Assembly: GCF_949987515.2 (NCBI RefSeq)
Contig: NC_082698.1
Span: 34,957,964-35,021,963 of the forward strand
Reading direction: 5' to 3'
DNA length: 64,000 bases
DNA from: Delphinus delphis
Taxonomy: Eukaryota > Chordata > Mammalia > Artiodactyla > Delphinidae
Under the pieces are notes generated by a model that was given only the letters and a program-made list of their open reading frames with translations, was not told the origin of the DNA and did no database searches. Position numbers and translations under genes: made by a program. Each line of letters starts with the position of its first letter. Position 1 is the first letter of the stretch. Shown in pieces: positions 1-10,889 of the stretch.

Positions 1-1590
1 CCCTACTTGATCATAGCATATGATCCTTTTAATGTGCTGTTGGATTCTGTTTGCTAGTATTTTGTTGAGGATTTTTGCATCTATGTTCATCAGTGATATT
101 GGCCTGTAGTTTTCTCTTTTTGTGACATCTTTGTCTGGTTTTGGTATCAGGGTGATGGTGGCCTCGTAGAATGAGTCTGGGAGTGTTCCTCCCTCTGCTA
201 TATTTTGGAAGATTTTGAGAAGGGTAGGTGTTAGCTCTTCTCTAAATGTTTGATAGAATTTACTTGTGAATCCATCTGGTCCTGGGCTTTCGTTCATTGG
301 AAGATATTTAATCACAGTTTCAATTTCAGTGCTTGTGACTGGTCTGTTTATATTTTCTATTTCTTCCCGGTTCAGTCTCGGAAGGTTGTGCTTTTCTAAG
401 AATTGGTCCATTTCTTCCAGGTTGTCTATTTTATTGGCATATTGTTTCTTGTAGTAATCTCTCATGATCATTTGTATTTCTGCAGTGTCAGTTGTTACTT
501 CTCCTTTTCCATTTGTAATTCTATTGATTTGAGTCTTCTCCTTTTTTTTTTTTGATGAGTCTGGCTAATGGTTTATCAATTTTGTTTCTCTTCTCAAAGA
601 ACCAGCTTTAATTTTATTGATCTTTGCTATCATTTCCTTCATTTCTTTTTCATTTATTTCTGATCTGACCTTTATGATTTCTTTCCATATGCTAATTTTG
701 TAGGGGTTTTTTTTGTTCTTTCTCTAATTGCTTTAGGTTTAAGGTTAGGTTGTTTATTTGAGATGTTTCTTGTCTTGAGATAGGATTGTATTGCTATATA
801 CTTCCCTCTTAGAACTCTTGCTGCACCCCACTGGTCGTGTTTTCATTTTCATTTGTTTCTAGGTATTTTTTGATTTCCTCTTTGATATCTCCAGTGATCT
901 CTTGGTTATTTAGTAGTGTATTGTTTAGCCTCCATGTGTCTGTATTTTTTTACAGTTTTTTTTCCTGTAATTTATATCTAGTCTCATAGCATTGTGGTTA
1001 GAAAAGATACTTGATATGATTTCAGTTTTCTTAAATTTACCAAGGCTTGATTTGTGACCCAAGATATGATCTATCCTGGAGAATGTTCCATAAGCACTTG
1101 AGAAGAAAGTGTATTCTGTTACTTTTGGATGGAATGTCCTATAAATATCAGTTAAGTCCATCTTGTTTAATGTATCATTTAAAGCTTGTGTTTCCTTATT
1201 TATTTTCATTTTGGATGATCTGTCCATTGGTGACAGTGGGGTTTAAAATTCCGTACTATTATTGTGTTACTGTCGATTTCCCCTTTTATGGCTGTTAACA
1301 TTTGCCTTATGTATTGAGGTGCTCCTGTGTTGGGTGCATAAATATTTACAATTGTTATATCTTCTTCTTGGATTGATCCCTTGATCATTATGTAGTGTCC
1401 TTCTTTGTCTCTTATAATAGTCTTTGTTTTTAAGTCTATTTTGTCTGACATGAGAATTGCTACTCCAGCTTTCTTTTGGTTTCCAATTTGCATGGAATAT
1501 TTTTTTCCATCCCCTCACTTTCAGTCTGTATGTGTCCCTAGGTCTGAAGTAGGTCTCTTGTATACAGCATATATACACTTTTGAGTCATT
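1..1590 (-). mobile_element. LINE-1 fragment (ORF2 EN and start of RT), runs off left edge
   Basis: The plus strand reads as reverse-complemented L1 ORF2. The minus strand from about 1.5 kb down to 1 encodes endonuclease-like text (NQKKAGVAILMSDKID, then an IYAPN motif near 1335) followed by the region leading into reverse transcriptase. The coding frame is interrupted, for example between the pieces at 1493-1206 and 1227-925, so this is a dead copy. The ORF2 amino terminus is lost near 1590, where L1 similarity stops. The element continues beyond position 1. Confidence 0.9.
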
Positions 1591-1979
1591 TAATGCTATT
1601 TGCTGAAATAAACAATATATGGTCTGATTAGGTTGTTGGAAGGGTGACTTTTGAGGAGAGCTATGCCATGTTTTTCTTTTAAAAGTCCTGTTCTGAGCAA
1701 GGATAGGAGGCAGGTCATTTGTTGTTTTTCTTTCTTCATAAGAAAGAAGAAGCCTGTGTGTCCTCACTTGAGCTGAAGTGTATAATAATCTCAGTGAAAC
1801 TTCCAACATCAGAAGAGCAATTTCTCTCTTCTGCAAACTTCCAGGCAGCTTGCCTAAATTAGGTCTTTGGCCTTCAGTATCAATAGATCATCAGGAGAAC
1901 AAACAGCTACTTCTGTTAGGTCCTCAGTACTGAGTTCCAGCCTTACTTTACTTAAGTAAAAATAAGATTTAAAATACAA
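1591..1979. other. Unassigned intergenic sequence
   Basis: No gene or recognisable repeat is seen here. The open frame on the minus strand across 1836-1267 is mostly reverse L1 sequence plus this unique flank and is not a gene. Confidence 0.4.
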
Positions 1980-2500
1980 AGCTGGGTTACTCCTCAGCAA
2001 TGAGAATGAACTGCAACCACACGCAATAACATGGATGCTTCTCACAAGTGAGAATAAAAGCCAGACACAAAAGAGAACATGCTGTATGATTCCTTCAAGT
2101 ACAAAACCAAGCAAAACTAATCTCTGATGTCAGAAATCAGGAGACTGGCTGCCCTCAGGTGGAGCAATATGCCTCTGGCAGGGGGGTGCCTGAATTGGCC
2201 CCTGGGCTGTGGGAAATGTTCTCATTCTTTTTTTTTTTTAATGAAGTATAGTTGATTTACAGTGTTTTGTTAATTTCTGCTATACAACAAAGTGACTCAG
2301 TTATACACATATATTCTTTTTCAGTCTTTTCCATTATGGTTTATCACAGGATGTTGAAGGAAATGCTCTCATTCTTGATCTGGGTGTTGGTTACACCACT
2401 GTATGTATTTTCTGAAAAATCATGATTTATCAGTGTTTGGATTTTTGTGTGTGTGTTATAATTCAATACAAGTTTTGCTTAAAAAAATTACAAAACTGAC
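1980..2500 (+). mobile_element. Old L1 3' end, split by a younger L1 insertion
   Basis: Text resembling the 3' end of an old mammalian L1 (acatggatgcttctcaca ... agccagacacaaaag ... tgtatgattcc ... tctgatctgggtgttggttac) runs on the plus strand. It is interrupted at about 2230-2360 by a small minus-strand L1 tail and resumes afterwards. It is diverged and non-coding. Confidence 0.6.
2230..2360 (-). mobile_element. 5'-truncated L1 3' end with near-perfect target-site duplication
   Basis: A T-run followed by gaagtatagttgatttaca is the reverse complement of the artiodactyl/cetacean L1 3' end. The flanks are a 16 bp direct repeat matching at 15 of 16 positions: aaatgttctcattctt (2214-2229) and aaatgctctcattctt (2361-2376). 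This marks a target-primed insertion of only about 130 bp into the older L1 remnant. Confidence 0.8.
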
Positions 2501-3600
2501 CCTTAGAGGGGATATCTACTGAAATTCACACGTTTAAGAAAGACATGAAGCAGCAGAGAATGAGAAGTTAGAGCAATTGCTTCATTTCTCTTGTGTATTC
2601 ATTTTAATCACCTGAAAGCTCTTCACATGCCTGTTCTGGTCAGGACTGTGGTTACAAGTGACAGACCAGAATCCCAAATAGCTTCATGTCAAAGGGGAAT
2701 GAGTTGAGTAACAAAATCAAGGGGAATATTTTTGAAAGACCAAGACTGGGAAAGAGCAGGGGGGCAGATAGGTCTCAGGAATAACTAAAGCCAGGTTCTC
2801 AAAGAGCATGAGGATCCTCTCCCTCTCCTCTGCTGCTCTGTGTTGTCAGCTATATTCTCTTTCCTTACAGACTGGATCACTCTACATGGCCAGAAACGTG
2901 CTCGAACTTGTGCTGTGCATGTTCCAGCTTTAATCACCAGAGGGAGACTCTCAGTGTGAAATTTTCAAAATCCCAAGCAAAGAAGTCCATAAGCCCACCT
3001 TTGGAAAAACTAACTGTGGTTAGGCTGGTGGGTCGTGTAAAAAGAACAAACATATATGTATATATCCACTCACCTGAGAAACATGGGTGCGATGGGTGGC
3101 AGTTTCTAGAAAAACAAGTATAGTAAGCGTTGGGCAGACAATCCTGTAAATCTCCACTATAACCACTAGTCTATTGTTTTCATAGTAAAATGGAATTTCT
3201 ATAAAGAAAAACTAAGAATATAGAATTAGTTATTAAATATTCAAATAGCATTGTATGTTCGCAAATATTTTCCATTCTTTCCAGCAACTTTGCTGGGGAG
3301 GTTAGCACAGGCTGGATGTGGCTGTGATTTTCTTGTTGACGTTTCTGCCAGAGGGACCCTTATTCTTCAGGATTCCTAAGCATTAGAGCCTCTCCTGTGT
3401 GTCAAAGGTGGAGGCAGATTCTAGATTCTTCCTCTGGTTTCCTCTTAACTAGAAGCTGTTTGAAATCTGCCGTCATCTTAACCTATTTACACAAACCCTA
3501 ACATTTAAGAACAGTTTCTTTTCTCAGAATTAGCTAGGAAATGTTTCCAAAAATCTCTAGTACACCCTTTCTGTGTTAAAAATAGCACATGCAGGTATGT
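2501..3600. other. Intergenic sequence, nothing recognised
   Basis: About 1.1 kb of unique AT-rich DNA. The longest open frame (2908-3123, plus) has no recognisable domain and is judged to be chance. Confidence 0.4.
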
Positions 3601-3604
3601 GATT

Positions 3605-3855
3605 ATAAAGATTGGGGTCAGACAAATGTGGCTTTAAGTCCTGGTTCCCCACTTGCTGTGTCACTAGCAATGTATTCATTCTTGCCAAACCTGTTTCCGC
3701 GTGCTCAAAATGGGGATAATACTAGAACTTACACCATAAATTGTTTTGAGGATTAAGTGTGAAGTTCAAGTAAGGTTGTTAAGAGGATTTACACATAGAC
3801 TCCCTGCACTTGGCCAGGCACATAGAAAGTGCTCAATCAGTGTCAGCTATCATGT
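3605..3855 (+). repeat. MIR SINE
   Basis: This carries the MIR core and 3' hallmarks: cttgctgtgtcacta, aaaatggggataatac, gttttgaggattaa, and then gcacatagaaagtgctcaat. Confidence 0.75.
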
Positions 3856-4037
3856 GATCTTAGTGTCGCTATAACCCTACGTCTCTCTGAAGGCCCTGTA
3901 TCCCGCATCTTGTTTGTGTATGTGCCGTGCCTATTAGGTCACACGCTCCTTAGGGCAGGGCTGAGACTTGCCTATTTTTCTAATGCAGTAGCCTGATGCC
4001 TCCGTAAACGTTTGTGCAATACATGTTTGCTGAATTG

Positions 4038-4063
4038 AATGTGTGTGTGTGGGTGTGTGTGTG
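4038..4063 (+). repeat. (GT)n microsatellite, interrupted
   Basis: A short gtgtgtgtgtgggtgtgtgtgtg tract. It produces two spurious overlapping open frames downstream. Confidence 0.8.
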
Positions 4064-4300
4064 AAACATTTAGTGGTCTTTGGTTCATTGGTTCACTCAA
4101 GAACCCAGCAGCTCTGCAGAAGGACTTGGCAGGCCAACGAGGTGAGAGTCACCCGAGCTGTTCCACCTCAGGCCACACAGGCATCTGCACCTTGGAAGAC
4201 AGGAAGCTGGTACTTTCTTTTCACAGGCTTATCTGGTTGTTGGAGGTGATGGTAATGGTGGAAATGGGACTTGAGGTGTGGCAATCAAGAGCACTGGGCC

Positions 4301-4346
4301 AGTAAAGCAATTATACTCCAATAAAGATGTTAAAAAAAAAAAAAAA
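4301..4346 (+). mobile_element. Micro-insertion: 46 bp L1 3' end with target-site duplication
   Basis: The body reads agtaaagcaattatactcc, then caataaagatgtt and an A tract. This is the terminal sequence of a cetartiodactyl L1 including its AATAAA. It is flanked by the direct repeat gcactgggcc at 4291-4300 and 4347-4356. The copy was truncated to its last few dozen bases on insertion. It lies at the edge of a MER5A-like element. Confidence 0.85.
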
Positions 4347-4356
4347 GCACTGGGCC

Positions 4357-4695
4357 TCATTAAAGAACTTGAGCCTTGAGTGTGCATTAGAATCCCCTAG
4401 AGGGTTTGGTAAAACACAGACTCCTGGGCCCCACGTCAGTAGGTCTGGGGTGGGCCTGAGAATGTGCATTTCTAACAAGTTTCCAGGTGATTCTGACGTT
4501 GCTGGCCCGGGACCACACTTTGAGAGCCACAGGGCTATGAAAGCGATGCTTCTCGAGCCTGGCTCCACATTAGAGTCCCCTTGGAAGCCCCAGCAGAGGC
4601 GAATAAATCAGAATCTCTGGGCTGTGTGTCCCAGGCTGTATTTCAGATCTCTGGATGATTCCAATACGCACCCAGAGTTCAGAACCACTGCGTCA
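4357..4695. mobile_element. MER5A-like hAT-Charlie DNA transposon remnants (two copies)
   Basis: Two successive stretches carry MER5A-type text: gtgcattagaatcccctagaggg ... ggggtgggcctgagaatgtgcatttctaacaag ... gaccacactttgagagcc, then cacattagagtcccc ... aataaatcagaatctctgg ... gttcagaaccactg. MER5A is a non-autonomous, non-coding, ancient element. The minus-strand and plus-strand open frames across it are shadows. Confidence 0.7.
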
Positions 4696-5235
4696 CATTA
4701 ACCAAGGCAAGTGAAAAACGTGAGGGGTAGAGAGAGGGGCTTGGAGGGAAACTTAGACCTATGGTGTATAAACCAAAATTGCTATATGTCAATGAGCCAG
4801 TCGTGATCAGTACTAACTGCCCAATAGCAAAAGAAGCCCCCATAGCTTTATGGGGGCTCAGGTGTTGAAAGCCAGGAAATTGTCCTATTAAGCAGCTTCC
4901 AAAATGTGCTGGGCCCATACAGCTGTGGAGGGAGTTACCGGTGAAGATACTTGAATGTAATTTGGGAGCTCCTATGTCGGCTGCAGTTACCACTGACCGT
5001 CAGTGGAGACGGAGCTCTGGCCAGGCCTAGTGCACTCCTTCCAGACTCTGCTAAAGCAGGGGCAGCTCGAGCACAGAGACGTGAAGTATTGGCCTGATGT
5101 CCCGTGAAATTCCCTGCACAAGCCTGGTTTTCTAGACGCTGTCTGAAAACGTAGCAATTCTGTTGCTTGGTAAGTTTTTCTCCCCCGCTTTTCTGTTGGG
5201 AAGTTTCCAAGTATATTTTTTGATGAAAATTTATC
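4696..5235. other. Intergenic sequence, nothing recognised
   Basis: Unique sequence with overlapping short open frames on both strands. No domain or splice structure can be supported. Confidence 0.35.
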
Positions 5236-5460
5236 TCTCATTAATTCATAACAGCCTGCATTTAGGGAGCGCTTACATTTGTCGAGGTACTTTTCATGCA
5301 TTAATTAAACTTCTAAAAGCCTGTGAATTAGGTACTTTTATTTATTATTCCGGTTTTATAGGAAATAAAAGCACCAAGTGTTTAAGTCACGTGCCCAAGA
5401 TCACCTACTTAGCAAGTAGCAAAACCAAGATTCAGATGCAGGTTCTGGCTCCAGAGGCTT
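5236..5460 (-). repeat. MIR SINE (antisense)
   Basis: Reverse-complement MIR signature: ttttataggaaataaaagc, aagtcacgtgcccaagatcac, and ttcagatgcaggttctggctcc. It accounts for most of the 170-codon plus-strand open frame that begins at 5163. Confidence 0.65.
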
Positions 5461-5464
5461 TTAG

Positions 5465-5815
5465 CATTCCAGCAGTGCTCGCAGTGGTGTGGCCTGGGGA
5501 CCTCTGGGGTCTTAGAGACCCCTGCAGGGGGTCTATGAAATCGAAACTATTTCATAATAAGACTAAGATGTTATTACATTTCACTCGCATTCTCACAGAG
5601 GAATTTTCTGGAGAATATATGATGGGTGATGAGATCATCACTCTGTATGGGTACTTGTGTATTCTTGTGTTTTAAATTTTTCTCCATGTAAATTTCTAAT
5701 ATGATAAATATTGATAGATATAACCCACATAAACAAAAGCTCCTTGGAGTTCTCAATACTTTTAAGAGTCGTAGTGGGGTCCTAAGGGCAAGAAGTTTGA
5801 GAACTGGTACTACCT
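5465..5815. mobile_element. Non-autonomous DNA transposon remnant, family uncertain
   Basis: The segment runs from tggggacctctggggtctt to aagtttgagaactggtac, with the internal text ataacccacataaacaaaagc. I recognise this as a common mammalian hAT/MER-type relic but cannot name the subfamily by eye. Confidence 0.45.
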
Positions 5816-5869
5816 CTGTGGTGAATGATGTTGAACTCATGAAGCGCCAACCTGGAGGGGCTTTGGGTA

Positions 5870-5990
5870 TCACCCAGCCCAGCTCAATCACTTTACAGAT
5901 GAGGAGACCAAAGTCCAGGTTTCTTGTGGTTTGCCAAGAGGTCACACAAGAGGCAACACCAGAACTAGCACTGCACCAGCTTCTATACTT
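5870..5990 (-). repeat. MIR fragment (antisense)
   Basis: Reads actttacagatgaggagacc followed by gccaagaggtcacacaag, the reverse complement of the MIR core. Confidence 0.6.
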
Positions 5991-5999
5991 TTTGATTCT

Positions 6000-7173
6000 G
6001 TTAAAAGAGAAACTGAGGCATATTAAAAATTAAGAGTTTATTTGAGCAAACATCAGTTCGAATCAGGCAGCATCCAATCTAGCAGATAGAAAGGAGCTCC
6101 AAGGAGCTGGGAAAAAATGAATTTTATATGCATAAGGGAGCAGGACCAAGGAATAGGCAGAAAAGCAGGTTGGTATCACAAGATTACTTTCCTTTGGGGG
6201 GGTGCAGGGGTCTATCAGGCAGACTACCTAACTAGTGCTGATCTGGTGAGTCCTGTTTGACCGGTTTAAGATTCCATGTCTGGGAGAGCCAAAACTATAA
6301 GTTAAGTCTCAGTTTGATGATGTGGGCCTTAGCGTAAGTGACTCCATTTGGGGGCCTGTGGTCTTGTTTTGAACAGTTCCCACCGAGGGGCTTGACACAA
6401 GGAGACTATGGCCATCCTTTCTCACAGGTGTTCCCAGATTCCCAGGGGATGCTGGGCACCCTGCTTCTGCACATTCTCACATTGAAGCTGACGCCCCCCC
6501 CGGTGGTTTTGGAATCTCCCCCTAATGTTCACTGGGCTCACACAAAGCTCTCCTTCAAAGCCACCGTTTTTTTTTTTCTCAGAACATTTCAAATGGAATA
6601 AATATACAGCAATCAGCATGGAGTGGCAATCAGCAATCAGCTCCCTATTCATTCCAGCTGGTGACCCAGAGGTGCCCTGTGCCATGTGAAAGCAGCCAGG
6701 GGACAGGGACACCAAGTGGGAGGCCTGGCCTCATCATTACCTGCTGTAAACAGCCTGTCAGAGTTCTCTCTTTTGAGGGTACAGATCCCTGAGAGATTGC
6801 TGGGATGAGGTTTCTCATTCTTTCCAAAGTAAAGGAGGCTGGCAGAGTTAAACCAGGAAGGAGAGAGCCTCAGTCTTAAGAGATGGAGGTGCTTATCTCA
6901 GCTGGGGTTAATGAGAAGGATTTTCGAGCACTCTTCTGAGTTGTCAAACCTCATTCTTGCAGGCCCCACCACTAAAGGTGGCGGGTTGCATCCTCTTGTC
7001 TTCACTCTCAGTGTCTGTCTACTTCCTCCTGACTTGCCCCCCACAAAGGCGACAGGACTATTGCAGGCTGATGGCACCCCCTGGAGGCCAGTGTGCGCAA
7101 CTGTGGTCTTGACCACCATCTTCAGGGACTAGTGCCCAGGTCAGATCCCTTGCCTGGTCTGTCTCTTCCTGAG

Positions 7174-7179
<6 letters not shown>
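6000..7179. other. Intergenic sequence, mostly unassigned
   Basis: About 1.2 kb without a recognisable gene. The part at 6020-6330 (tttatttgagcaaacatcag ... gtttaagattccatg) looks like an old interspersed repeat, possibly LTR-related, but I cannot assign it. The short open frames at 6338-7132 lack domains and overlap each other on both strands. Confidence 0.35.

Positions 7180-7225
<46 letters not shown>
7180..7225 (+). repeat. (CA)n microsatellite
   Basis: About 23 uninterrupted CA units. It is a likely length-polymorphic locus. Confidence 0.97.
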
Positions 7226-7227
<2 letters not shown>

Positions 7228-7950
7228 TCATATATGGATGCACATCAATAACAAAGCACCCAGAGGCATGCATACCCCTTCTTCATCCCTTGAATCATCT
7301 CAACTTTTAACCAGTTATCTCAGGGGAAAATACAATTCCATTTCCCTCTATTCATTCCATTTGTATTGCCCCAATTTAACTCTAATCACATCTGACAAGA
7401 CTCACAGTGGTGTTAGTGAAATTACTAAGGGAAAGAAATGCCACTGGCTTTGAAGTAAAATTGAGTGCAGACATGCAGGGCCTGAATAACCACCTCAGTA
7501 CATAGGACTGAGGGATTTCCTTGGCCATGGGACTTGAAGGGCTAGAATTGAGACAGTATGGGGAAAACCAGGACAATTGATCACTGTACTCCCAGCACCT
7601 GGGGGTGGCCCAGGGCTGTTGCTCTCCTGGGGACTTTCTCCTCCATGCAATCAGGAGGATTGCAAGAGCTCTGAGAGGAGAGAAAAGAGAAAATAAACAG
7701 CTCTTACAAGTTACCGACATTTGGGGGACACTCATGCTCTCACAGACATTTAGGAAGGTGTATACAGTGTACTGAGTTAGATTTCATGCTGGCCTAGCAT
7801 GGGTTCCACTTTTCACTCATAGTAAAATTCCTTAAATAACAACAACAATCCAGAATTTTTGCCAAAGAAACGTTAATTTTCATTTATGTACATTTTCTGT
7901 AATTTCTTATTACTCAAAACAGCTTATGCGTCTCCTAAAAGCTAAAAAGT
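7226..7950. other. Intergenic sequence, nothing recognised
   Basis: Unique sequence. The minus-strand frame at 7735-7382 shows no domain. Confidence 0.35.
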
Positions 7951-8510
7951 AATGGCTACCTTTTTATAAAAAATGATACAACTGACGTAGAATATGATAA
8001 TAGCTTCAGGTGCACAACATAATGACTGCATATCTATATATATTGTGAAATGATCACTACAATAAGTCTGATTAACACCCATCACCACACATAGTTACAA
8101 ATGTTTTCTTGTGTTGAGAACTTTTAAGATCTACTCGCTTAGCAATTTTCAAATATACAATACAGTATTATTTACAATAGTCACCATGCTGAACATTACC
8201 TCCCCAGGAGTCTTCAATTTTATAACTGGAAGTTTGTACATTCTGACCACCTTCACACATTTTGCCTGTCCCCAACGCCCCACGTCTGGCAGCCACCAAT
8301 CTCTTCTCTGTATCTATGAGTTCCAGCTTTTATTGGTTTTGTTTGTTTCTATAGTTTCCACATATAAGTGAGAACATATGGTATTTGTCTTTCTCTGTCT
8401 GGCATATTTTACTAGCATAATGTCCTCAAGGTCAGTACATGCTGTTGCGAATAGCAAGCTTTCCTTCTTTTTATGGATGAATAATATTTCATTGTATATA
8501 TACCCCATTT
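7951..8510 (-). mobile_element. Old L1 3' end (L1M-type)
   Basis: Reverse-complement L1M 3' UTR text: aggtgcacaacataatgac, atcaccacacatagttac, ttcaaatatacaatacag, and ttgcctgtccccaacgcccc. It is non-coding. It ends where a younger L1 tail (T-rich, about 8511) begins. Confidence 0.75.
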
Positions 8511-10517
8511 TCTTTTTTTAATTGAAATAAAATTAATTTTCAATATTCAGGGGTACAACGCAGTGATTCAATATTTTATAGATTATACATCATTTAAAGT
8601 TATTATAAAATAATGGCTATATTTCCCTCTGCTGTACAATGTATCCTTGCTGCTTATTTATTTTATACATAGTAGTTTGTGTCTCTTAATCCCACACACC
8701 TATCGTCCCACTCCCTTTTCCCTCTCCCCACTGGTAACCACTAGTTTGTTCTCTATATCTGAGTCTGTTTCTGTTTTTTTTCTATATACATTTGTTTTAT
8801 TTTTTAGATTCTACATATAACTGATAACAGAGTATTTGTCTTTCTTTGTCTGACTTACTTCACTAGCATAATATCCTCTAGGTATTTCCACATTGTTGCA
8901 AATGGCAGAATTTCATTCTTTTTATGGCTAATATTCATTGTCTATATACACCACATCTTCTTTATCCATTCATCTGTTGATGGGCACGTAGGTTGCTTCC
9001 ATATCTTGGCTATTGTAAATAATGTTGCTGTGAACACTGGGGTGCATGTATCTTTTTGAATTAGTGTTTTCATTTTCTTCAGATGTATACTCAGCAGTGA
9101 AATTGCTAGCTCATAGGCTAGTTCAATTTTTAGTTTTTTGAGAACCTCCGTACTGTTTTCCATAGCAGTTGCACTAATTTACAATCCCTCCAATGGTGTA
9201 CTAAGGACCCTTTTTTTTCACTTGCTCACCAACATTTGATATTTACTGATCTTTTGATGATAGCCATTTGACAGGTGGGAAGTGATATCTCATTGTGGTT
9301 TTGATTTGCATTTCTCTGACTAGCAATGTTGCGAATTTTTCATGTGCCTATGGGCCATCTGTATATCTTCTTTGGAAAAATGTCTGTTCAGGTCTTCTGC
9401 CCGTTTTTTTAAATTGGGTTGTTTGTTTTTTGATGTTGAGTTGTACAAACTGTTAACATATTGTGGTTATTAACCCCTTATCTGTCATATCATTTGCAAA
9501 TATTTTCCCCCATTCAGTATGTTGTCTTTTCATTTTACTTATGGTTTCCTTTGCTGTACAAAAGCTTTTAAGGTTAATAGGTCCCATTTGTTTGTTTTTG
9601 CTTTTATTTTTTTTGCCTTAGGAAATAAGTCCAAAAAAACGTTGCTACGCATATATATGGAATCTTAAAAAAAAATGGTTCTGATGAACGTAGGGATAGG
9701 AGAGGAATAAAGACACAGACATAGAGAATGGACTTGAGGACACAGGGAGGGGGAAGGGTAAGCTGAGATGCAGTGAGAGAGTAGCATTGACATATATATG
9801 CTACCAAATGTAAAATAGATAGCTAGAGAGAAGCAGCTGCATCACACGGGGAGATCAGCTCCATGCTTTGTGACCACCTAGGGAGGTGGGATTGGGAGGG
9901 TGGGAGGGGGAGGCTCGAGAGGGAGGGGATATGGGGATATATGTATACATATAGCTGATTCACTTTGTTATACAGCAGAAACTAACACAGCATTGTAAAG
10001 CAATTATACTTCAATAAAGATGTAAAAAAAATGTTGATACGATTTATGTCAGAGTTTTCTGCCTATATTCTCTTCTGGGAGTTTTATGGTTTCAGTTCTC
10101 ACATTAGGTCTTTAATCTATTTTGAGTTTACTTTTGTATACGGTGTGAGGAAATGTTCTAATCTCATTAGTTTACATGTAGCTGTTCAGTTTTCCCATCA
10201 TCACTTACTGAAGAGACTGACTTTTCTGCATTGTGCATTCTTGCCTCCTTTGTTGGAGATTAATTAACCATAAATGTGTGGGTTTATTTTGGGGCTGTGT
10301 GTTCTGTTCCACTGATCTATGTGTCTGTTTTTCATGTCAGTACCATGCTCTTTTCATTACTGTAAATTTGTAGTACAGTCTGAAGTCAGGGAGGGTGATA
10401 CTTCCAGCTTTGTTCTTTGTGCTCAAGATTGCTTTGGCAATTCTAGGTTTTTTGTGGTTCTATATAAATTTTAGGATTATTTGTTCTACTTTTGTGAAAA
10501 AATGTCTGGGTATTTTT
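8511..10517 (-). mobile_element. L1, 3' part of a split element (continues at 14650)
   Basis: Reverse-complement L1 3' UTR and ORF2 C-terminal region. A minus-strand frame at 9163-8942 retains YELAISLLSIHLK ... CPSTDEWIKKMW, typical of the ORF2 carboxy end. L1 text stops at tctgggtattttt (10505-10517), in the middle of ORF2. The matching continuation (tctggggtattttt atggggattgcat) appears at 14637, so this is one old L1 split by a 4.1 kb insertion. It also contains a plus-strand L1 at 9650-10025. Confidence 0.85.
9650..10025 (+). mobile_element. 5'-truncated L1 3' end nested in L1
   Basis: Plus-strand L1 terminal sequence: ggaatctt, then a G-rich 3' UTR segment (gggattgggagggtgggagg), gctgattcactttg, aacacagcattgtaaagcaat, tcaataaagatgt and an A tail. 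Imperfect flanking repeats of about 16 bp (aaaaaacgttgctacg near 9634-9649 and aaaaaatgttgatacg near 10026-10041, 14 of 16 matching) mark target-site duplication. Confidence 0.85.
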
Positions 10518-10889
10518 TTTTTTTTGGAATCAACGCATTTGTTTATTTTTATTTCCATTATTCTAGGAGGTGGATCAGAACTTGCTGTGATTTATATAAA
10601 AGAGTGTTCTTCCTATGTTTTTCTCTAAGAGTTTTATAGTGTCTGGTCTTACATTTAGGTCTCGAATCCATTTTGAGTTTATTTTTGTGTATGGTGTTAG
10701 GGAGTGTTCTAATTTCATTCCTTTACAGGTAGCTGTCCAGTTTTCCCAGCACCACTTATTGAAGAGACTGTTTTTTCTCCATTGTATATCTCTGTCTCCT
10801 TTGTCATAGATTAGTTGACCATAGGTGAGTGGGTTTATCTCTGGGCTTTCTATCTTGTTCCATTGATATATGTTTCTGTTTTTGTGACA

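Noticed and set aside
5163..5675. 170-codon plus-strand open frame
   Set aside because: It is composed of an antisense MIR and a DNA transposon remnant. It has no domain and no supporting splice or promoter signal.
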